Origin: Rossellomorea vietnamensis
GTDB taxonomy: Bacteria; Bacillota; Bacilli; Bacillales; Bacillaceae_B
Reading direction: 5' to 3'
Length of the DNA: 64,000 nt
NCBI RefSeq assembly: GCF_008180615.1
Contig: NZ_VTEH01000001.1
Span: 342,201 to 406,200 of the forward strand
Shown: one piece after another, positions 1 through 8,952 of the stretch
How positions within the stretch are numbered: position 1 is the first letter of the stretch
How the letters are laid out: each line of letters starts with the position of its first letter
The notes under the pieces: generated by a model
Database searches by the model: none
Told to the model about the DNA's origin: nothing
What the model saw: only the letters and a program-made list of their open reading frames with translations
Made by a program: the position numbers and the translations under genes

Positions 1-31
1 AGGCTGCATTCAGACCTATAAAATGGTATAT

Positions 32-60
32 AAAAAGGGAGGTTTTTTCTCCTCCCTTTT
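32..60 (-). terminator. Rho-independent terminator after khpA
   Basis: On the minus strand a 10-bp stem (AAAAGGGAGG with CCTCCCTTTT) encloses an A-rich loop and is followed by a T run. It lies about 90 bases after the khpA stop. The stem is symmetric enough to work on either strand. It suggests that the rpsP-khpA transcript ends here, before the rimM-trmD genes expected beyond the window edge. Confidence 0.8.
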
Positions 61-151
61 GGCAACTGTCTTATATATGCCGGCTTAAGCGGAACCCCCA
101 TCCTGATGATTACCATGAAGGGAAGCAGCCGCTATGTCCGGCTCTTGTTGT

Positions 152-385
152 TCACTCTGCGATTTCCAGAAAGACTCTCTTTTTTTCATGTGATCCTGCT
201 GCAGCATAAACTACTGTCCGAATCGACTTTGCGACCCGTCCCTGCTTTCCGATCACTTTTCCCATGTCTTCGGGATGAAGAATAAGCTTATAAGTGACAG
301 AATCATCATTCTCCTCAGCATCTACTTCTAAATGCTCAGGCCGATCTACAAGGGGAGCCACAATCGTTAAGATCAAATCTTTCAT
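152..385 (-). CDS. khpA: KhpA, KH-domain RNA-binding protein (YlqC family)
   Basis: Small single-KH-domain protein of 77 residues. The signature KH loop GKQG is at about residues 46-49 within GKVIGKQGR. In Firmicutes KhpA pairs with KhpB and binds many RNAs; in streptococci it influences cell elongation and division. The gene follows rpsP directly, as in B. subtilis (ylqC). The start chosen is the ATG at 385 (MKDLILTI), which matches the usual N-terminus of the family. A GTG at 394 would add three residues, and neither start has a strong ribosome binding site. It is probably translated from the rpsP transcript. Function is known from the family; the identity is secure. Confidence 0.9.
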   Translation of the reverse strand: MKDLILTIVAPLVDRPEHLEVDAEENDDSVTYKLILHPEDMGKVIGKQGRVAKSIRTVVYAAAGSHEKKRVFLEIAE

Positions 386-396
386 TCGTTCCACAA

Positions 397-669
397 TTAC
401 TTGCTGTATTTAGCGTTGTGGAATTTTTCCATGATACCTTGTTTAGAGAAAAGGTTGCGGACTGTGTCAGATGGTTTCGCACCATTTTGCATCCATTTAA
501 GAGCAAGCTCTTCATTGATATCTACAACAGCTGGCTCTGCAACCGGGTTGTAAGTTCCAACTGTTTCAATTTGACGTCCATCACGCGGTGAACGAGAATC
601 TGCTACTACAATACGATAGAAAGGGGACTTTTTAGCTCCCATACGTTTTAAACGAATTTTTACTGCCAT
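397..669 (-). CDS. rpsP: 30S ribosomal protein S16
   Basis: S16 of 90 residues, the normal length for Firmicutes, with the characteristic N-terminus [11 protein letters not shown] and the segment [16 protein letters not shown]. It is a primary assembly protein that binds 16S rRNA in the small subunit. The start has a strong GGAGGTG ribosome binding site. It has its own sigma-A promoter (707-735) in the 117-base gap after ffh and is followed two bases later by khpA, so the two are very likely cotranscribed. Confidence 0.98.
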   Translation of the reverse strand: MAVKIRLKRMGAKKSPFYRIVVADSRSPRDGRQIETVGTYNPVAEPAVVDINEELALKWMQNGAKPSDTVRNLFSKQGIMEKFHNAKYSK

Positions 670-706
670 GTTTAAAGCACCTCCGAATAGTTTTACACAA
701 GTAGAT

Positions 707-735
707 ATAATATCAGTGTGTATTTTGTTTGTAAA
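707..735 (-). promoter_or_regulatory. sigma-A promoter of rpsP-khpA
   Basis: Reading the minus strand, -35 TTTACA (730-735) and -10 TATTAT (707-712) are separated by exactly 17 bases. The predicted start lies about 35 bases before the rpsP start codon. The surroundings are AT-rich. Both hexamers match the consensus at five of six positions. Confidence 0.75.
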
Positions 736-786
736 GTGTTTTTTCTTAACAGTTGAATTTTCTTTTTAACAGTTAAGATCAAAAGC

Positions 787-2130
787 CTACATGAACGGGA
801 ATTTCATACCTTTTTTCTTAGCTTTTCCCTGCATTCCGCTCATTTGTTTCATCATTTTTTTCATATCTTCAAACTGCTTAAGCAAGCGGTTGACTTCCTG
901 GATATTTCTTCCACTTCCCCTTGCAATCCGTTTTTTTCTGCCTGCATTGATGGTTTCTGGATGCTGCTTCTCTTCTTTTGTCATGGATTGAATGATTGCT
1001 TCGACGTGGCTCAGCTGTTTTTCATCCACTTGCAGTTTATCCAGGCCCTTCATCTTGTTAGCGCCAGGCATCATCTTGATTAATTCATCAAGAGGACCCA
1101 TTTGTTTGACTTGTCCAAGCTGCTCAAGGAAGTCTTCAAAAGTAAAGGACATAGTCCTCATTTTCTTTTCAAGCTCTTTGGCTTTCTCTTCATCGACATT
1201 AGCCTGGGCTTTCTCGATCAGCGACAGAACATCACCCATACCAAGGATACGGGAAGCCATTCGCTCAGGATGGAAAGCTTCAAGTGCATCCAGCTTTTCG
1301 CCCATCCCGACAAATTTAATCGGTTTCTCCGTAACAGATCGGATGGATAGAGCAGCACCGCCTCGAGTATCTCCGTCCAGTTTTGTCAGGACAACTCCTG
1401 AAATCCCTAATGAATCATTAAAGCTTTGGGCAACATTCACCGCATCCTGTCCGGTCATTGCATCGACAACAAGAAAGATTTCGTCTGGATTTGTGAGCTC
1501 CTTGATATCCTCCAATTCACCCATCAGCTTCTCATCAATATGAAGGCGTCCGGCTGTATCTATCAGAACATAATCATGGTGCTCTTCCTTCGCTTTCTCG
1601 ATTGCCTGCTTTGCAATTTCCACAGGACTTACCTGGTCCCCCAATGAGAATACAGGCATGCTCAATTGTTTTCCAAGTGTTTCCAGCTGTTTGATCGCTG
1701 CAGGACGGTAAATATCTGCCGCCACCAGCAAAGGTTTGCGGTTATATTTCTTTCTCAGAAGATTGGCGAGCTTACCAGTGGTCGTTGTTTTACCTGCACC
1801 CTGAAGACCGACCATCATTATGACGGTAGGCGCACGCTTGGCGACAGCGATCTGGCTTTGCTCTCCTCCCATTAAATCGGTAAGTTCTTCTTTAACCACT
1901 TTGATGACCTGCTGGCCCGGCGTCAAACTTTGCATGACTTCCTGGCCTACAGCCCGTTCACTTACCTTTTTGACGAAAGTTTTTACTACTTTGAAGTTTA
2001 CGTCTGCTTCAAGCAATGCAAGACGGACTTCACGCATCATTTCTTTTACATCCGCTTCATTGACTTTTCCTTTTCCGCGGATCTTCTGAATTGTGCCTTG
2101 CAGTCGGTCGGCTAATCCTTCAAATGCCAT
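787..2130 (-). CDS. ffh: Signal recognition particle protein Ffh (SRP54)
   Basis: GTPase of the signal recognition particle, 447 residues, full length for the family. It binds signal peptides of nascent membrane and secreted proteins and, with 4.5S/scRNA, delivers ribosomes to FtsY at the membrane. Order of domains: N-terminal helical bundle; G domain with P-loop GLQGAGKTT (about 108-116), DTAGRL (about 190) and TKLDGDTRGG (about 245); then the methionine-rich M domain that binds RNA and signal peptide, ending in KKMMKQM and FPFM. It lies 11 bases after ylxM, which is its regulatory partner gene in other Firmicutes. Confidence 0.98.
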   Translation of the reverse strand: MAFEGLADRLQGTIQKIRGKGKVNEADVKEMMREVRLALLEADVNFKVVKTFVKKVSERAVGQEVMQSLTPGQQVIKVVKEELTDLMGGEQSQIAVAKRAPTVIMMVGLQGAGKTTTTGKLANLLRKKYNRKPLLVAADIYRPAAIKQLETLGKQLSMPVFSLGDQVSPVEIAKQAIEKAKEEHHDYVLIDTAGRLHIDEKLMGELEDIKELTNPDEIFLVVDAMTGQDAVNVAQSFNDSLGISGVVLTKLDGDTRGGAALSIRSVTEKPIKFVGMGEKLDALEAFHPERMASRILGMGDVLSLIEKAQANVDEEKAKELEKKMRTMSFTFEDFLEQLGQVKQMGPLDELIKMMPGANKMKGLDKLQVDEKQLSHVEAIIQSMTKEEKQHPETINAGRKKRIARGSGRNIQEVNRLLKQFEDMKKMMKQMSGMQGKAKKKGMKFPFM

Positions 2131-2141
2131 AATGCCGCCTC

Positions 2142-2474
2142 CTAATCCAATTTCTCGAGCTTTTCGAACAGCTCTTCTAATCCCGACGTTTTATTGTCTT
2201 GTTTATTAAGTAACTGTTTGATTTCCCGCAAAAGCTTGCTGCGCTCTTGAAACTTCTGAAATAATAAAAGCTTCTCTTCATATTCTTCAAGCATTGCTTC
2301 TGTACGCTTGATATTATCATAAACTGCTTGACGGCTGATCTCATATTCCTCGGCGATTTCGCCAAGCGAGAAGTCGTCCAAGTAGTAGAGGGACATGTAG
2401 CTGCTTTGCTTGGGAGTTAATAGCGACTGATAGAAATCATACAGATAATTCATTCTCGTCGTTTTCTCAAGCAT
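2142..2474 (-). CDS. ylxM: YlxM, UPF0122 helix-turn-helix protein linked to SRP
   Basis: Protein of 110 residues with a sigma-70 region 4-like helix-turn-helix ([19 protein letters not shown], about residues 37-55), followed by a predicted coiled coil rich in Glu and Lys. This family is almost always next to ffh. In streptococci YlxM binds SRP and modulates its GTPase activity, so a role in tuning SRP rather than DNA binding is plausible here. The ATG at 2474 has GGGAG seven bases upstream and the protein starts [11 protein letters not shown] like its homologues. It is the first gene of the ylxM-ffh unit, with its own promoter. Confidence 0.93.
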   Translation of the reverse strand: MLEKTTRMNYLYDFYQSLLTPKQSSYMSLYYLDDFSLGEIAEEYEISRQAVYDNIKRTEAMLEEYEEKLLLFQKFQERSKLLREIKQLLNKQDNKTSGLEELFEKLEKLD

Positions 2475-2518
2475 TTCCTCACTCCCTCATGTGTTAAGTG
2501 AAAAACCTTTACATAAGA

Positions 2519-2547
2519 AGGATACATAGTTTTAGGGAAAATGTCAA
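2519..2547 (-). promoter_or_regulatory. sigma-A promoter of ylxM-ffh
   Basis: On the minus strand a perfect -35 TTGACA (2542-2547) and a -10 TATCCT (2519-2524) lie 17 bases apart. The predicted start is about 40 bases upstream of ylxM. This gives ylxM-ffh a promoter separate from the ftsY unit. Confidence 0.7.
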
Positions 2548-2593
2548 GGTCTATGCGGAAGTATGGGATTACTGTGTGTTTTTGAGCTGTTTT

Positions 2594-2960
2594 CACAAGG
2601 CTCTTTTCGCAAAGATTTTGGCTATTGAGAAGTAATGGATTTCCGCTCCAGGCGGACGACTCCGCGGGGCGGGCGGTGAGCCTCCTCGGCTTCATAAAAA
2701 GCGGAAGCGGCCGTTCAGCGACGTACAGATTTTAGGGTTCTCGCATGAGATAAAGGAATCACGAAGAGCGACAGCGATTCGATGATGACTTATCGCAAGG
2801 AGAGAGACCGAAATCTGCTAGTCGCTGGCCGCTGAAGCTAGATTCGCCTGTGGGGTCTCACCTGTCCCGCTAGTCCCGCAGGAGATCGTACGCCTTCCGC
2901 TCCAATCCTCCTCCGTTAAGGGGTATGAAGCTAAAATCGCAGTCAAAAATGATTCATTTT
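2594..2960. repeat. Compound repeat island: family C element split by a family B element
   Basis: Non-coding palindromic repeats fill most of the ylxM-ftsY gap. The outer element (family C) runs from TTCCGCTCCAGG at 2641 to CGTACGCCTTCCGCTCC near 2905. It is the same repeat seen intact at 21303-21412. It is interrupted after CTCGGCTTC by 2694-2845 (family B), which begins ATAAAAAGCGGAAGCGGCC, ends GGCCGCTGAAGCTAGA and folds back on itself. The outer sequence resumes with GCCTGTGGGGTCTCACC. An arm resembling the family E/F ends (CTCTTTTCGCAAAGATTTTG) precedes it at about 2601. No credible reading frame is present. Confidence 0.8.
2694..2845. repeat. Family B palindromic repeat inserted in family C
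   Basis: About 150 bp with complementary ends: AGCGGCCGTTCAGCGAC near the left and GTCGCTGGCCGCT near the right. An inner CAGATTT/AAATCTG pair gives a long imperfect hairpin. Its termini (AAAAAGCGGAAGCG and GCTGAAGCTAGA) resemble those of families A and D although the cores differ. The trinucleotide TTC occurs on both sides, compatible with a short target duplication. Confidence 0.7.
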
Positions 2961-3133
2961 CCTGTGCTTAACCGGATAAATTCCGCTTATTTTAGATTTA
3001 ACTGGCGACTCAATGGCTCAAATCCTTCACAAGGAAAACCGCCTTCTATGAAAGAACGGAATGCTCGAAAAACCAATTTTATCTTATTTTGATGTGAGTT
3101 TCTTTATACCACGGTATAAGCTCTCTGGAAATC

Positions 3134-3168
3134 AAAAAACCGCGGCAAGCCAAAGGCTTATCGCGGTT
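3134..3168 (-). terminator. Rho-independent terminator after ftsY
   Basis: On the minus strand, AACCGCGATAAGCC pairs with GGCTTGCCGCGGTT across a three-base loop and is followed by six T. It begins eight bases after the ftsY stop. It separates the rnc-smc-ftsY transcript from ylxM-ffh. Confidence 0.88.
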
Positions 3169-3175
3169 CTGCATC

Positions 3176-4171
3176 TTACTCTTCCATTTCCTCTTCATCG
3201 ACCACATTGGAGAATAAGCCGTACACATACTTCTCAGGATCGAACGGTTGAAGGTCATCGACTTTCTCACCAAGTCCGACGAACTTGACCGGGATTTGCA
3301 GTTCATTTTTAATTCCGATGACAATACCGCCTTTTGCAGTTCCGTCCAGCTTCGTCAAGACGATCCCTGATACATCTGTTGCTTCCTTGAATGTTTTGGC
3401 TTGCAGCAGGGCGTTCTGGCCAGTTGTTGCATCCAAAACCAGCAGAACTTCATGAGGAGCGCCCGGAATTTCACGATCAATGACTCTTTTTACCTTTTGA
3501 AGCTCATTCATCAGGTTTACTTTGTTCTGCAATCTTCCTGCAGTGTCACAAAGAAGGATATCCGCGTTTTTTGCTTTCGCGGATTGAACTGCATCATAGA
3601 TGACCGCAGCGGGGTCTGACCCTTCTGAATGCTTGATGACCGGCACTTCTGCTCTTTGCCCCCAAACTTCTAATTGATCGATGGCACCAGCACGGAATGT
3701 ATCTCCGGCAGCAAGCAGAACACTCTTGCCCTGCTCTTTAAACATATGAGCCATCTTCCCGATTGTAGTCGTTTTCCCTACACCATTGACACCGACAAAC
3801 AGGATGACTGTCAGTGTATCTTCCTGGATGTTGAGTTCGTTGGAAGCACCAGCATCTCCTTCATAGATTTCAACAAGCTTTTCCGAGATGACACTTTGAA
3901 GCTCACTGGTTTCCTGGATATTACGGCGTTTAGCTTCGTACCTTAATTGGTCGACCAGCTCCATGACAGTATCAAACCCGACATCCGCCCCAATAAGGAT
4001 CTCTTCCAGTTCTTCAAAGAACTCTTCGTCGACTTTACGATATCTCGCTACAAGGTCATTCACTTTTGAAGAAAAATTATTTCGCGTTTTTGAAAGTCCA
4101 TCTTTAAATTTATTGGTTACTGAATCTGATGATGTTGTAAATTTTTCTTTTAATTTCTTAAAAAAGCTCAC
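3176..4171 (-). CDS. ftsY: SRP receptor FtsY
   Basis: Membrane-associated GTPase that docks the SRP-ribosome complex at the Sec translocon. About 331 residues with the short Firmicute N-terminus (SFFKKLKEKF), an amphipathic basic segment replacing the long acidic A domain of E. coli. The NG domain shows GVNGVGKTTTIGKM, DTAGRLQ and TKLDGTAKGG. The start chosen is the GTG at 4171, with AGGTG six bases upstream and agreement with B. subtilis MSFFKKLKEK. A GTG at 4180 would add three residues but sits too close to the ribosome binding site. It lies 14 bases after the smc stop. Confidence 0.96.
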   Translation of the reverse strand: MSFFKKLKEKFTTSSDSVTNKFKDGLSKTRNNFSSKVNDLVARYRKVDEEFFEELEEILIGADVGFDTVMELVDQLRYEAKRRNIQETSELQSVISEKLVEIYEGDAGASNELNIQEDTLTVILFVGVNGVGKTTTIGKMAHMFKEQGKSVLLAAGDTFRAGAIDQLEVWGQRAEVPVIKHSEGSDPAAVIYDAVQSAKAKNADILLCDTAGRLQNKVNLMNELQKVKRVIDREIPGAPHEVLLVLDATTGQNALLQAKTFKEATDVSGIVLTKLDGTAKGGIVIGIKNELQIPVKFVGLGEKVDDLQPFDPEKYVYGLFSNVVDEEEMEE

Positions 4172-4185
4172 TTTATGCACCTGCC

Positions 4186-7100
4186 TTATTTAACTTGAAC
4201 AAATTCTTTCGTTTCTTCCAGCCTTACTGACACAAGCATGGACACCCCTGATTCCTGCATGGTCACTCCATATAGGACATGGGCTTCCTCCATAGTTCCT
4301 TTTCTATGGGTGATTACGATGAATTGCGTTTCCTGGCTGAATTTTTTCAGATATTTACTGAATCTTTGAACGTTGGCTTCATCAAGAGCCGCTTCGACTT
4401 CATCAAGAATACAGAAGGGAACAGGACGGACTTTCAGTATGGAAAATAATAAGGCGATAGCGGTTAATGCCCGTTCTCCGCCTGACAAAAGGCCAAGATT
4501 TTGCAGTTTTTTTCCAGGGGGCTGTGCAACAATATCCACCCCTGTATTCAACAGATCATCCGGCGTGGTGAGTTTTAATTCAGCTCTGCCGCCTCCAAAG
4601 AGGGCAGAAAACACACCTTCAAATTCGGCTTTGATGGCATGGAAGGTGTAATCAAAACGCTTCACCATCTCCGCGTCCATTTCTTTGATGACTTCATGCA
4701 GGGTGTCCTTCGCCTCCTGCAGGTCAGCCTGCTGTTCAAGGAGAAATTGATAACGCTCGGAAACCCGCTCATATTCATCAATGGCACCAAGATTGACTGT
4801 TCCCAATTCTTCAAGAGCAAGTTTAATCAGTTTTACTTTTTTCCTTGCATCGGCTATATCCATCAAGAGCGGGTAATCTTCTTTAGCTGCTTCAAAGCTC
4901 AGCAGGTATTCTTCCCTCAAGTGAGCAAGGCGGTTTTCCAGCTCAACATCGAGCCGGTTGATTTTCACTTCCTCGTCTTTGAGCGCACCAAGCAATCCCT
5001 TATGCTGCCTCTTCAGCTCTTTCAGATGAAGTTCATCATCTTCCACCGCAGTTTGAAGTTTCATCCTTTCATCCCGCCGGCTGCTGATAAGACTTGCTGT
5101 TTCCTGCTTTTCACGTGCCCTTGCCACTGCATCTTCTTGGAGCTTGGCTTCTCCCGAGAAGTCGTTATCCATCTCGTTGGCCAGCCATTGAAGATCTTCT
5201 TCGTAATCTTTCTTCTTCTTCTCCGCCTGCTGCAGCTCTTCACTAATGCGCCCCAAAACACTTTTGCTTGAATTGAGCTGTTCATAGCGGGCAGCAAGCT
5301 GGGCCTTCATTTCACTTATCTCGCCGGAAATTTCTTCTTTTGATGTTCTGTCGGTATGTTTCTGATGGGTCAACTCATCAATTTCCTTTTCCATTGTCTG
5401 AAGTTCACCGGAAATTATACCTAGTTCTTCTTTCAGCTCATCAATTCTTTTAATATTCTTGGTTTTCTGATCAGAAAATTCTCCTTTTTCAAGGTCGTAC
5501 AAAGAGAGTCTTTCATCCATGTTTTTTTGAGATAATTCCAATTCTCTCTGTCTGGACTTCTGTTCCTGTTCTTCATATCTCAGCTGCTCGCCTTTAAGCC
5601 GCATATCTTCCAGCTTTTTTTCATTAAAAGAAATGTCGGATTTGTATTGTTTGATCTGTTCTTCAAGACTGCCCGTTTTTTCTTCCATCTGCTGAAGTTT
5701 GACGATTAACTCTTCCAGTTCGCTTTTTCTGCTGAGCAGTGAAGATTTTTTCTGCTTGGTCGCTCCTCCGGACATTGATCCCCCAGGATTGACTATATCT
5801 CCCTCAAGAGTGACAAAACGGTATCGGTAACCGGTAGTTTTCGCAAGGGCATTTGCTCCCTTTAAATCCTCTGTAATAATGACATTTCCTAACAGATTCG
5901 AAATAATGGATTGATACCTTTGATCATAGTCCAAAAGGTCGGAAGCCACTCCTACAAATGAAGCTTGACTTTTCAATAAAGACAGCTGTACTGAGGGAAT
6001 CGACTTTCCTTTGATAACATTCATAGGCAGGAACGTCGCTCTTCCATATTGATTTCTCTTCAGGAATGAAATCGCTTCGCGTCCATGCAACTCGCTTTCG
6101 ACGACCACATGCTGCATTGCTGCGCCAAGGGCGGTTTCGATTGCTTTATCATACTGCTTCGGTACAGAAACAATTTCGGCCACTGCACCTTCGATTCCCT
6201 TCAGAGTACTGTTCCTTGCTTTAAGGACTTCTTTCACACCTTGAAAGAAACCTGAATAGTCTTCTTCCATCTCCTCGAGCATTTCTTTCCTGGATTTCGC
6301 CTGCTGAAGGAACTGGTAAGCTTGATAAAGCGTCGTCTCCAATTTTTGATACTTGCTTTTCAATGTATCCAGATCATTTTTTTCTTTCCTGTAGGAAGTG
6401 ACTTGATCATCTATCGCTTCTTTCAATACGCTGAGCTGCTGTTCGTTTTCGATCTGAGCTGATTTGATCTCCTCACGCTGGGCCAGAAATTTTTCATTAT
6501 CCTCATCCAGCCGCTTGCTTCGGCCTGTTTGTTGGTCGAGCTGGGTCTGCAGGTACTGAATTTCATTTTTGGCCGCAGCCTGGCGATTCAGCTTTTCAAT
6601 ATAGTCGCCTTTCAGGGTATCGATCATCGTTTCGATGTCGTCATTAAAATACTGGAAACGTTTTTGTTTCTCTGAGAGCTGCCCCTTAAGGTTTTCTGTT
6701 TCTGTTTTAACCTCTTTAAATTCTTTTTCTGTCTGCTGTTTCTCAACCGTCAGCTTTTCAATTCTAGTTGTAGCTTCATCAATATTTCTTTCTAATTGTT
6801 CTCTATTATTGGAAGCATTTTTCTTTCTTTCGTGAAGAACCTGTTTTCTTCCCTGCAGCTTTTCAAGTTCTTCAGAGGCCGCAAGAAGCACCTCCTGCAG
6901 CTGTGAGATTGACTCGTCAAGAGCTGCTGTATTGTCCCTGAGTTTTTCGAGCTGGGCTTCCCTCTTTTGAATTTCTGAGGATAATCTCAATTCATCTTTC
7001 CCATGAGATTCAAAAGAACTGCTCAGATCCTGCCATTGATTGTGAAGGTCTTCAATTTCAAAGACCGTCACACCGACTTCAACCTTTTCCAGTTCCTCTT

Positions 7101-7755
7101 TTTTCTCCAGGTAATCTTTTGCCATGGAAGCCTGAATCTTTAAAGGCTCTACCTGGCCTTCCAATTCTGAAATGATATCATTTACACGATTGAGGTTTTC
7201 CTGGGTTTCGAACAGCTTTGCTTCAGCTTTCTTTTTTCTGTTTTTATATTTCAGGACACCCGCTGCATCTTCGAAGATTGTCCGCCTTTCTTCAGGCTTG
7301 CTGTTCAGGATTTCTTCGACTTTCCCTTGACTGATGATTGAAAAGGCTTCCTTGCCGAGACCGGAGTCCATGAACAGTTCAATGATGTCCTTCAGCCGGC
7401 AAGGCTGTTTATTCAGCAGGTACTCGCTGTCCCCGGACCTGAACACCCTCCGAGTTACACTGACTTCGCTATATTCAATCGGAAGTGCTCCATCCCTGTT
7501 ATCCAGAGTAAGAGTCACTTCAGCAAAGTTCAATGGTTTTCTGGAGTCGCTTCCCCCGAATATGACATCCTCCATCTTTGCTCCCCGCAGGGATTTGGCT
7601 GATTGTTCTCCGAGCACCCATCGTATGGCATCGATTATATTGCTCTTTCCGCTTCCATTTGGGCCGACTACTGCTGTTACACCTGGAACAAAATCAACAG
7701 AAATTCTTTCTGCGAATGATTTGAATCCTATGACATCTAGTTGTTTGAGGAACAT
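4186..7755 (-). CDS. smc: Chromosome partition protein Smc
   Basis: Structural maintenance of chromosomes ATPase, 1189 residues. It organises and segregates the chromosome with ScpA and ScpB, which are not in this window. N-terminal Walker A GPNGSGKSN at about 31-39; long coiled coils around about 170-500 and 680-1000; hinge domain in the middle with a glycine-rich GGSMSGGAT segment; C-terminal ABC signature LLSGGERALTA and Walker B LDEVEAALD. The ribosome binding site AAGGAGG overlaps the end of rnc, and 11 bases separate the genes. The order rnc-smc-ftsY is conserved in Bacillaceae. Confidence 0.98.
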   Translation of the reverse strand: MFLKQLDVIGFKSFAERISVDFVPGVTAVVGPNGSGKSNIIDAIRWVLGEQSAKSLRGAKMEDVIFGGSDSRKPLNFAEVTLTLDNRDGALPIEYSEVSVTRRVFRSGDSEYLLNKQPCRLKDIIELFMDSGLGKEAFSIISQGKVEEILNSKPEERRTIFEDAAGVLKYKNRKKKAEAKLFETQENLNRVNDIISELEGQVEPLKIQASMAKDYLEKKEELEKVEVGVTVFEIEDLHNQWQDLSSSFESHGKDELRLSSEIQKREAQLEKLRDNTAALDESISQLQEVLLAASEELEKLQGRKQVLHERKKNASNNREQLERNIDEATTRIEKLTVEKQQTEKEFKEVKTETENLKGQLSEKQKRFQYFNDDIETMIDTLKGDYIEKLNRQAAAKNEIQYLQTQLDQQTGRSKRLDEDNEKFLAQREEIKSAQIENEQQLSVLKEAIDDQVTSYRKEKNDLDTLKSKYQKLETTLYQAYQFLQQAKSRKEMLEEMEEDYSGFFQGVKEVLKARNSTLKGIEGAVAEIVSVPKQYDKAIETALGAAMQHVVVESELHGREAISFLKRNQYGRATFLPMNVIKGKSIPSVQLSLLKSQASFVGVASDLLDYDQRYQSIISNLLGNVIITEDLKGANALAKTTGYRYRFVTLEGDIVNPGGSMSGGATKQKKSSLLSRKSELEELIVKLQQMEEKTGSLEEQIKQYKSDISFNEKKLEDMRLKGEQLRYEEQEQKSRQRELELSQKNMDERLSLYDLEKGEFSDQKTKNIKRIDELKEELGIISGELQTMEKEIDELTHQKHTDRTSKEEISGEISEMKAQLAARYEQLNSSKSVLGRISEELQQAEKKKKDYEEDLQWLANEMDNDFSGEAKLQEDAVARAREKQETASLISSRRDERMKLQTAVEDDELHLKELKRQHKGLLGALKDEEVKINRLDVELENRLAHLREEYLLSFEAAKEDYPLLMDIADARKKVKLIKLALEELGTVNLGAIDEYERVSERYQFLLEQQADLQEAKDTLHEVIKEMDAEMVKRFDYTFHAIKAEFEGVFSALFGGGRAELKLTTPDDLLNTGVDIVAQPPGKKLQNLGLLSGGERALTAIALLFSILKVRPVPFCILDEVEAALDEANVQRFSKYLKKFSQETQFIVITHRKGTMEEAHVLYGVTMQESGVSMLVSVRLEETKEFVQVK

Positions 7756-7766
7756 AGTCTTCCTCC

Positions 7767-8516
7767 TTAGTTTTCTTCAAGCTTATGCTTCAATTTTTCT
7801 AACGCCATTTGAGCCGCATGCTGTTCGGCTTCTTTTTTAGATCTTCCGGTACCTATGCCCAGTTCTTCCCCGTTCAGGCATACCCTTGAGACGAATTCGC
7901 GGTTATGGGCAGGCCCTTTCTCATGAAGAATTCCATATTCAATCGTACCCGCACTGTCTCTCTGAACAAGCTCCTGCAGCTGACTTTTAAAATCCATCAC
8001 ATGAGAAAAAGCACCGGAATTGATTTTTGGAAAAACATTCTTCTCCAATATCACCAGGACTGTTTGGAGTCCCTGGTCCAAATAGAGGGCGCCGATAAAG
8101 GCTTCGAACACATCCGCTAAGAGGGCAGGCCTTTCTCTTCCGCCTGTCAGTTCCTCTCCTTTTCCTAAAAGGACCAGTTCCCCGAATTTCAATTCATTCG
8201 CAAAGGTGACCAATGATGGTTCACAGACAATTGCTGCACGCAGCTTGGTCAATTCTCCTTCACTCATTGTTGGGTATTTTTTATAAAGAAATTGTGAAAC
8301 TGTCAATTCAAGGACAGCATCACCAAGAAATTCGAGACGTTCATTATCTTCATATGGTTTTTTCCGATGCTCATTCACATAGGATGAATGAGTGAAAGCT
8401 TGTCTGAGCAATTTTTCATTAGTAAATTGGATTTCATGTTTCCTTTGGAACTCTTTAAATTTCTCATCAACTAACAACATTGATTGTTTGTCCCTGTTTC
8501 TTACTTGTTTCCGCAT
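7767..8516 (-). CDS. rnc: Ribonuclease III
   Basis: Double-strand-specific endoribonuclease that processes rRNA precursors and structured mRNAs. 249 residues, equal to the B. subtilis enzyme as I recall it. The catalytic signature [14 protein letters not shown] is at about residues 58-71 and a second acidic cluster ([13 protein letters not shown]) at about 130. The C-terminal double-stranded RNA binding domain ends with [19 protein letters not shown]. First gene of rnc-smc-ftsY. The start ATG has AAGGTGG upstream. The first 20 residues vary in the family, so the exact start is slightly less certain. Confidence 0.96.
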   Translation of the reverse strand: MRKQVRNRDKQSMLLVDEKFKEFQRKHEIQFTNEKLLRQAFTHSSYVNEHRKKPYEDNERLEFLGDAVLELTVSQFLYKKYPTMSEGELTKLRAAIVCEPSLVTFANELKFGELVLLGKGEELTGGRERPALLADVFEAFIGALYLDQGLQTVLVILEKNVFPKINSGAFSHVMDFKSQLQELVQRDSAGTIEYGILHEKGPAHNREFVSRVCLNGEELGIGTGRSKKEAEQHAAQMALEKLKHKLEEN

Positions 8517-8811
8517 TGGGCCTCCACCTTGCTATATATAATTACAATAATTTTTACACTACTCAAGTTTATGATAAAAACGCTAAAATCGCAAAAATTC
8601 TTTAGTTACGGCAGGCTTCCCCTTTTATTCGATAATCTGTTTTCGCAAAGATTGCAGCTATTTAAAAACATTCAATTTCAGCTCTGTTTTCCGTGCTTCA
8701 AGAATTTTGTCATTACCAGATTACCCCTTCGGACATTGGTTTTATTGAAATTAGTATTAAATAGCAGCAGAGTTTACAAAAAGAGCCTGATAAAAAGAAG
8801 AGGATGTCCTT
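8517..8811. other. Gap upstream of rnc holding a partial repeat arm
   Basis: About 295 bases without a supported gene. The piece TCTGTTTTCGCAAAGATT at about 8638-8655, followed by GCAGCTATTT, matches the terminal arm seen in families E and F. No complete element can be delimited. No clear promoter for rnc was recognised, although one is expected here. Confidence 0.4.
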
Positions 8812-8892
8812 GAAGAGGCAGACACAGTATGAAGGAATTGACTGACATTCGTTTACCGAAAGTCCGCCTTCATTGTGCCAAAACTCTTCAAA
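8812..8892. repeat. Inverted-repeat element between rnc and acpP
   Basis: TTGAAGAGGCAGACACAG...TGAAGG on the left is complementary, with a few mismatches, to CCTTCATTGTG...CTCTTCAA on the right. An imperfect hairpin of about 80 bases results. It lies just beyond the acpP terminator. No coding capacity is seen. Confidence 0.55.
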
Positions 8893-8914
8893 AACAGCCT
8901 CTTTAAAGGAAGAA

Positions 8915-8939
8915 GGGCTCCGCTGACCAGCGGAGCTCC
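8915..8939 (-). terminator. Probable terminator after acpP
   Basis: On the minus strand GGAGCTCCGCTGGTCAGCGGAGCCC forms a GC-rich stem with a short loop. It is followed by CTTCTTCCTTT, which is pyrimidine-rich but not a pure T run. It lies 14 bases after the acpP stop. Confidence 0.65.
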
Positions 8940-8952
8940 AGGAATACATCGA

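Noticed and set aside
2450-2695. 81-codon minus-strand frame upstream of ylxM
   Set aside because: It runs through the ylxM promoter and into the family C repeat. No ribosome binding site.
8713-8949. 78-codon minus-strand frame between rnc and acpP
   Set aside because: It overlaps the acpP terminator and the inverted-repeat element and lacks a ribosome binding site.
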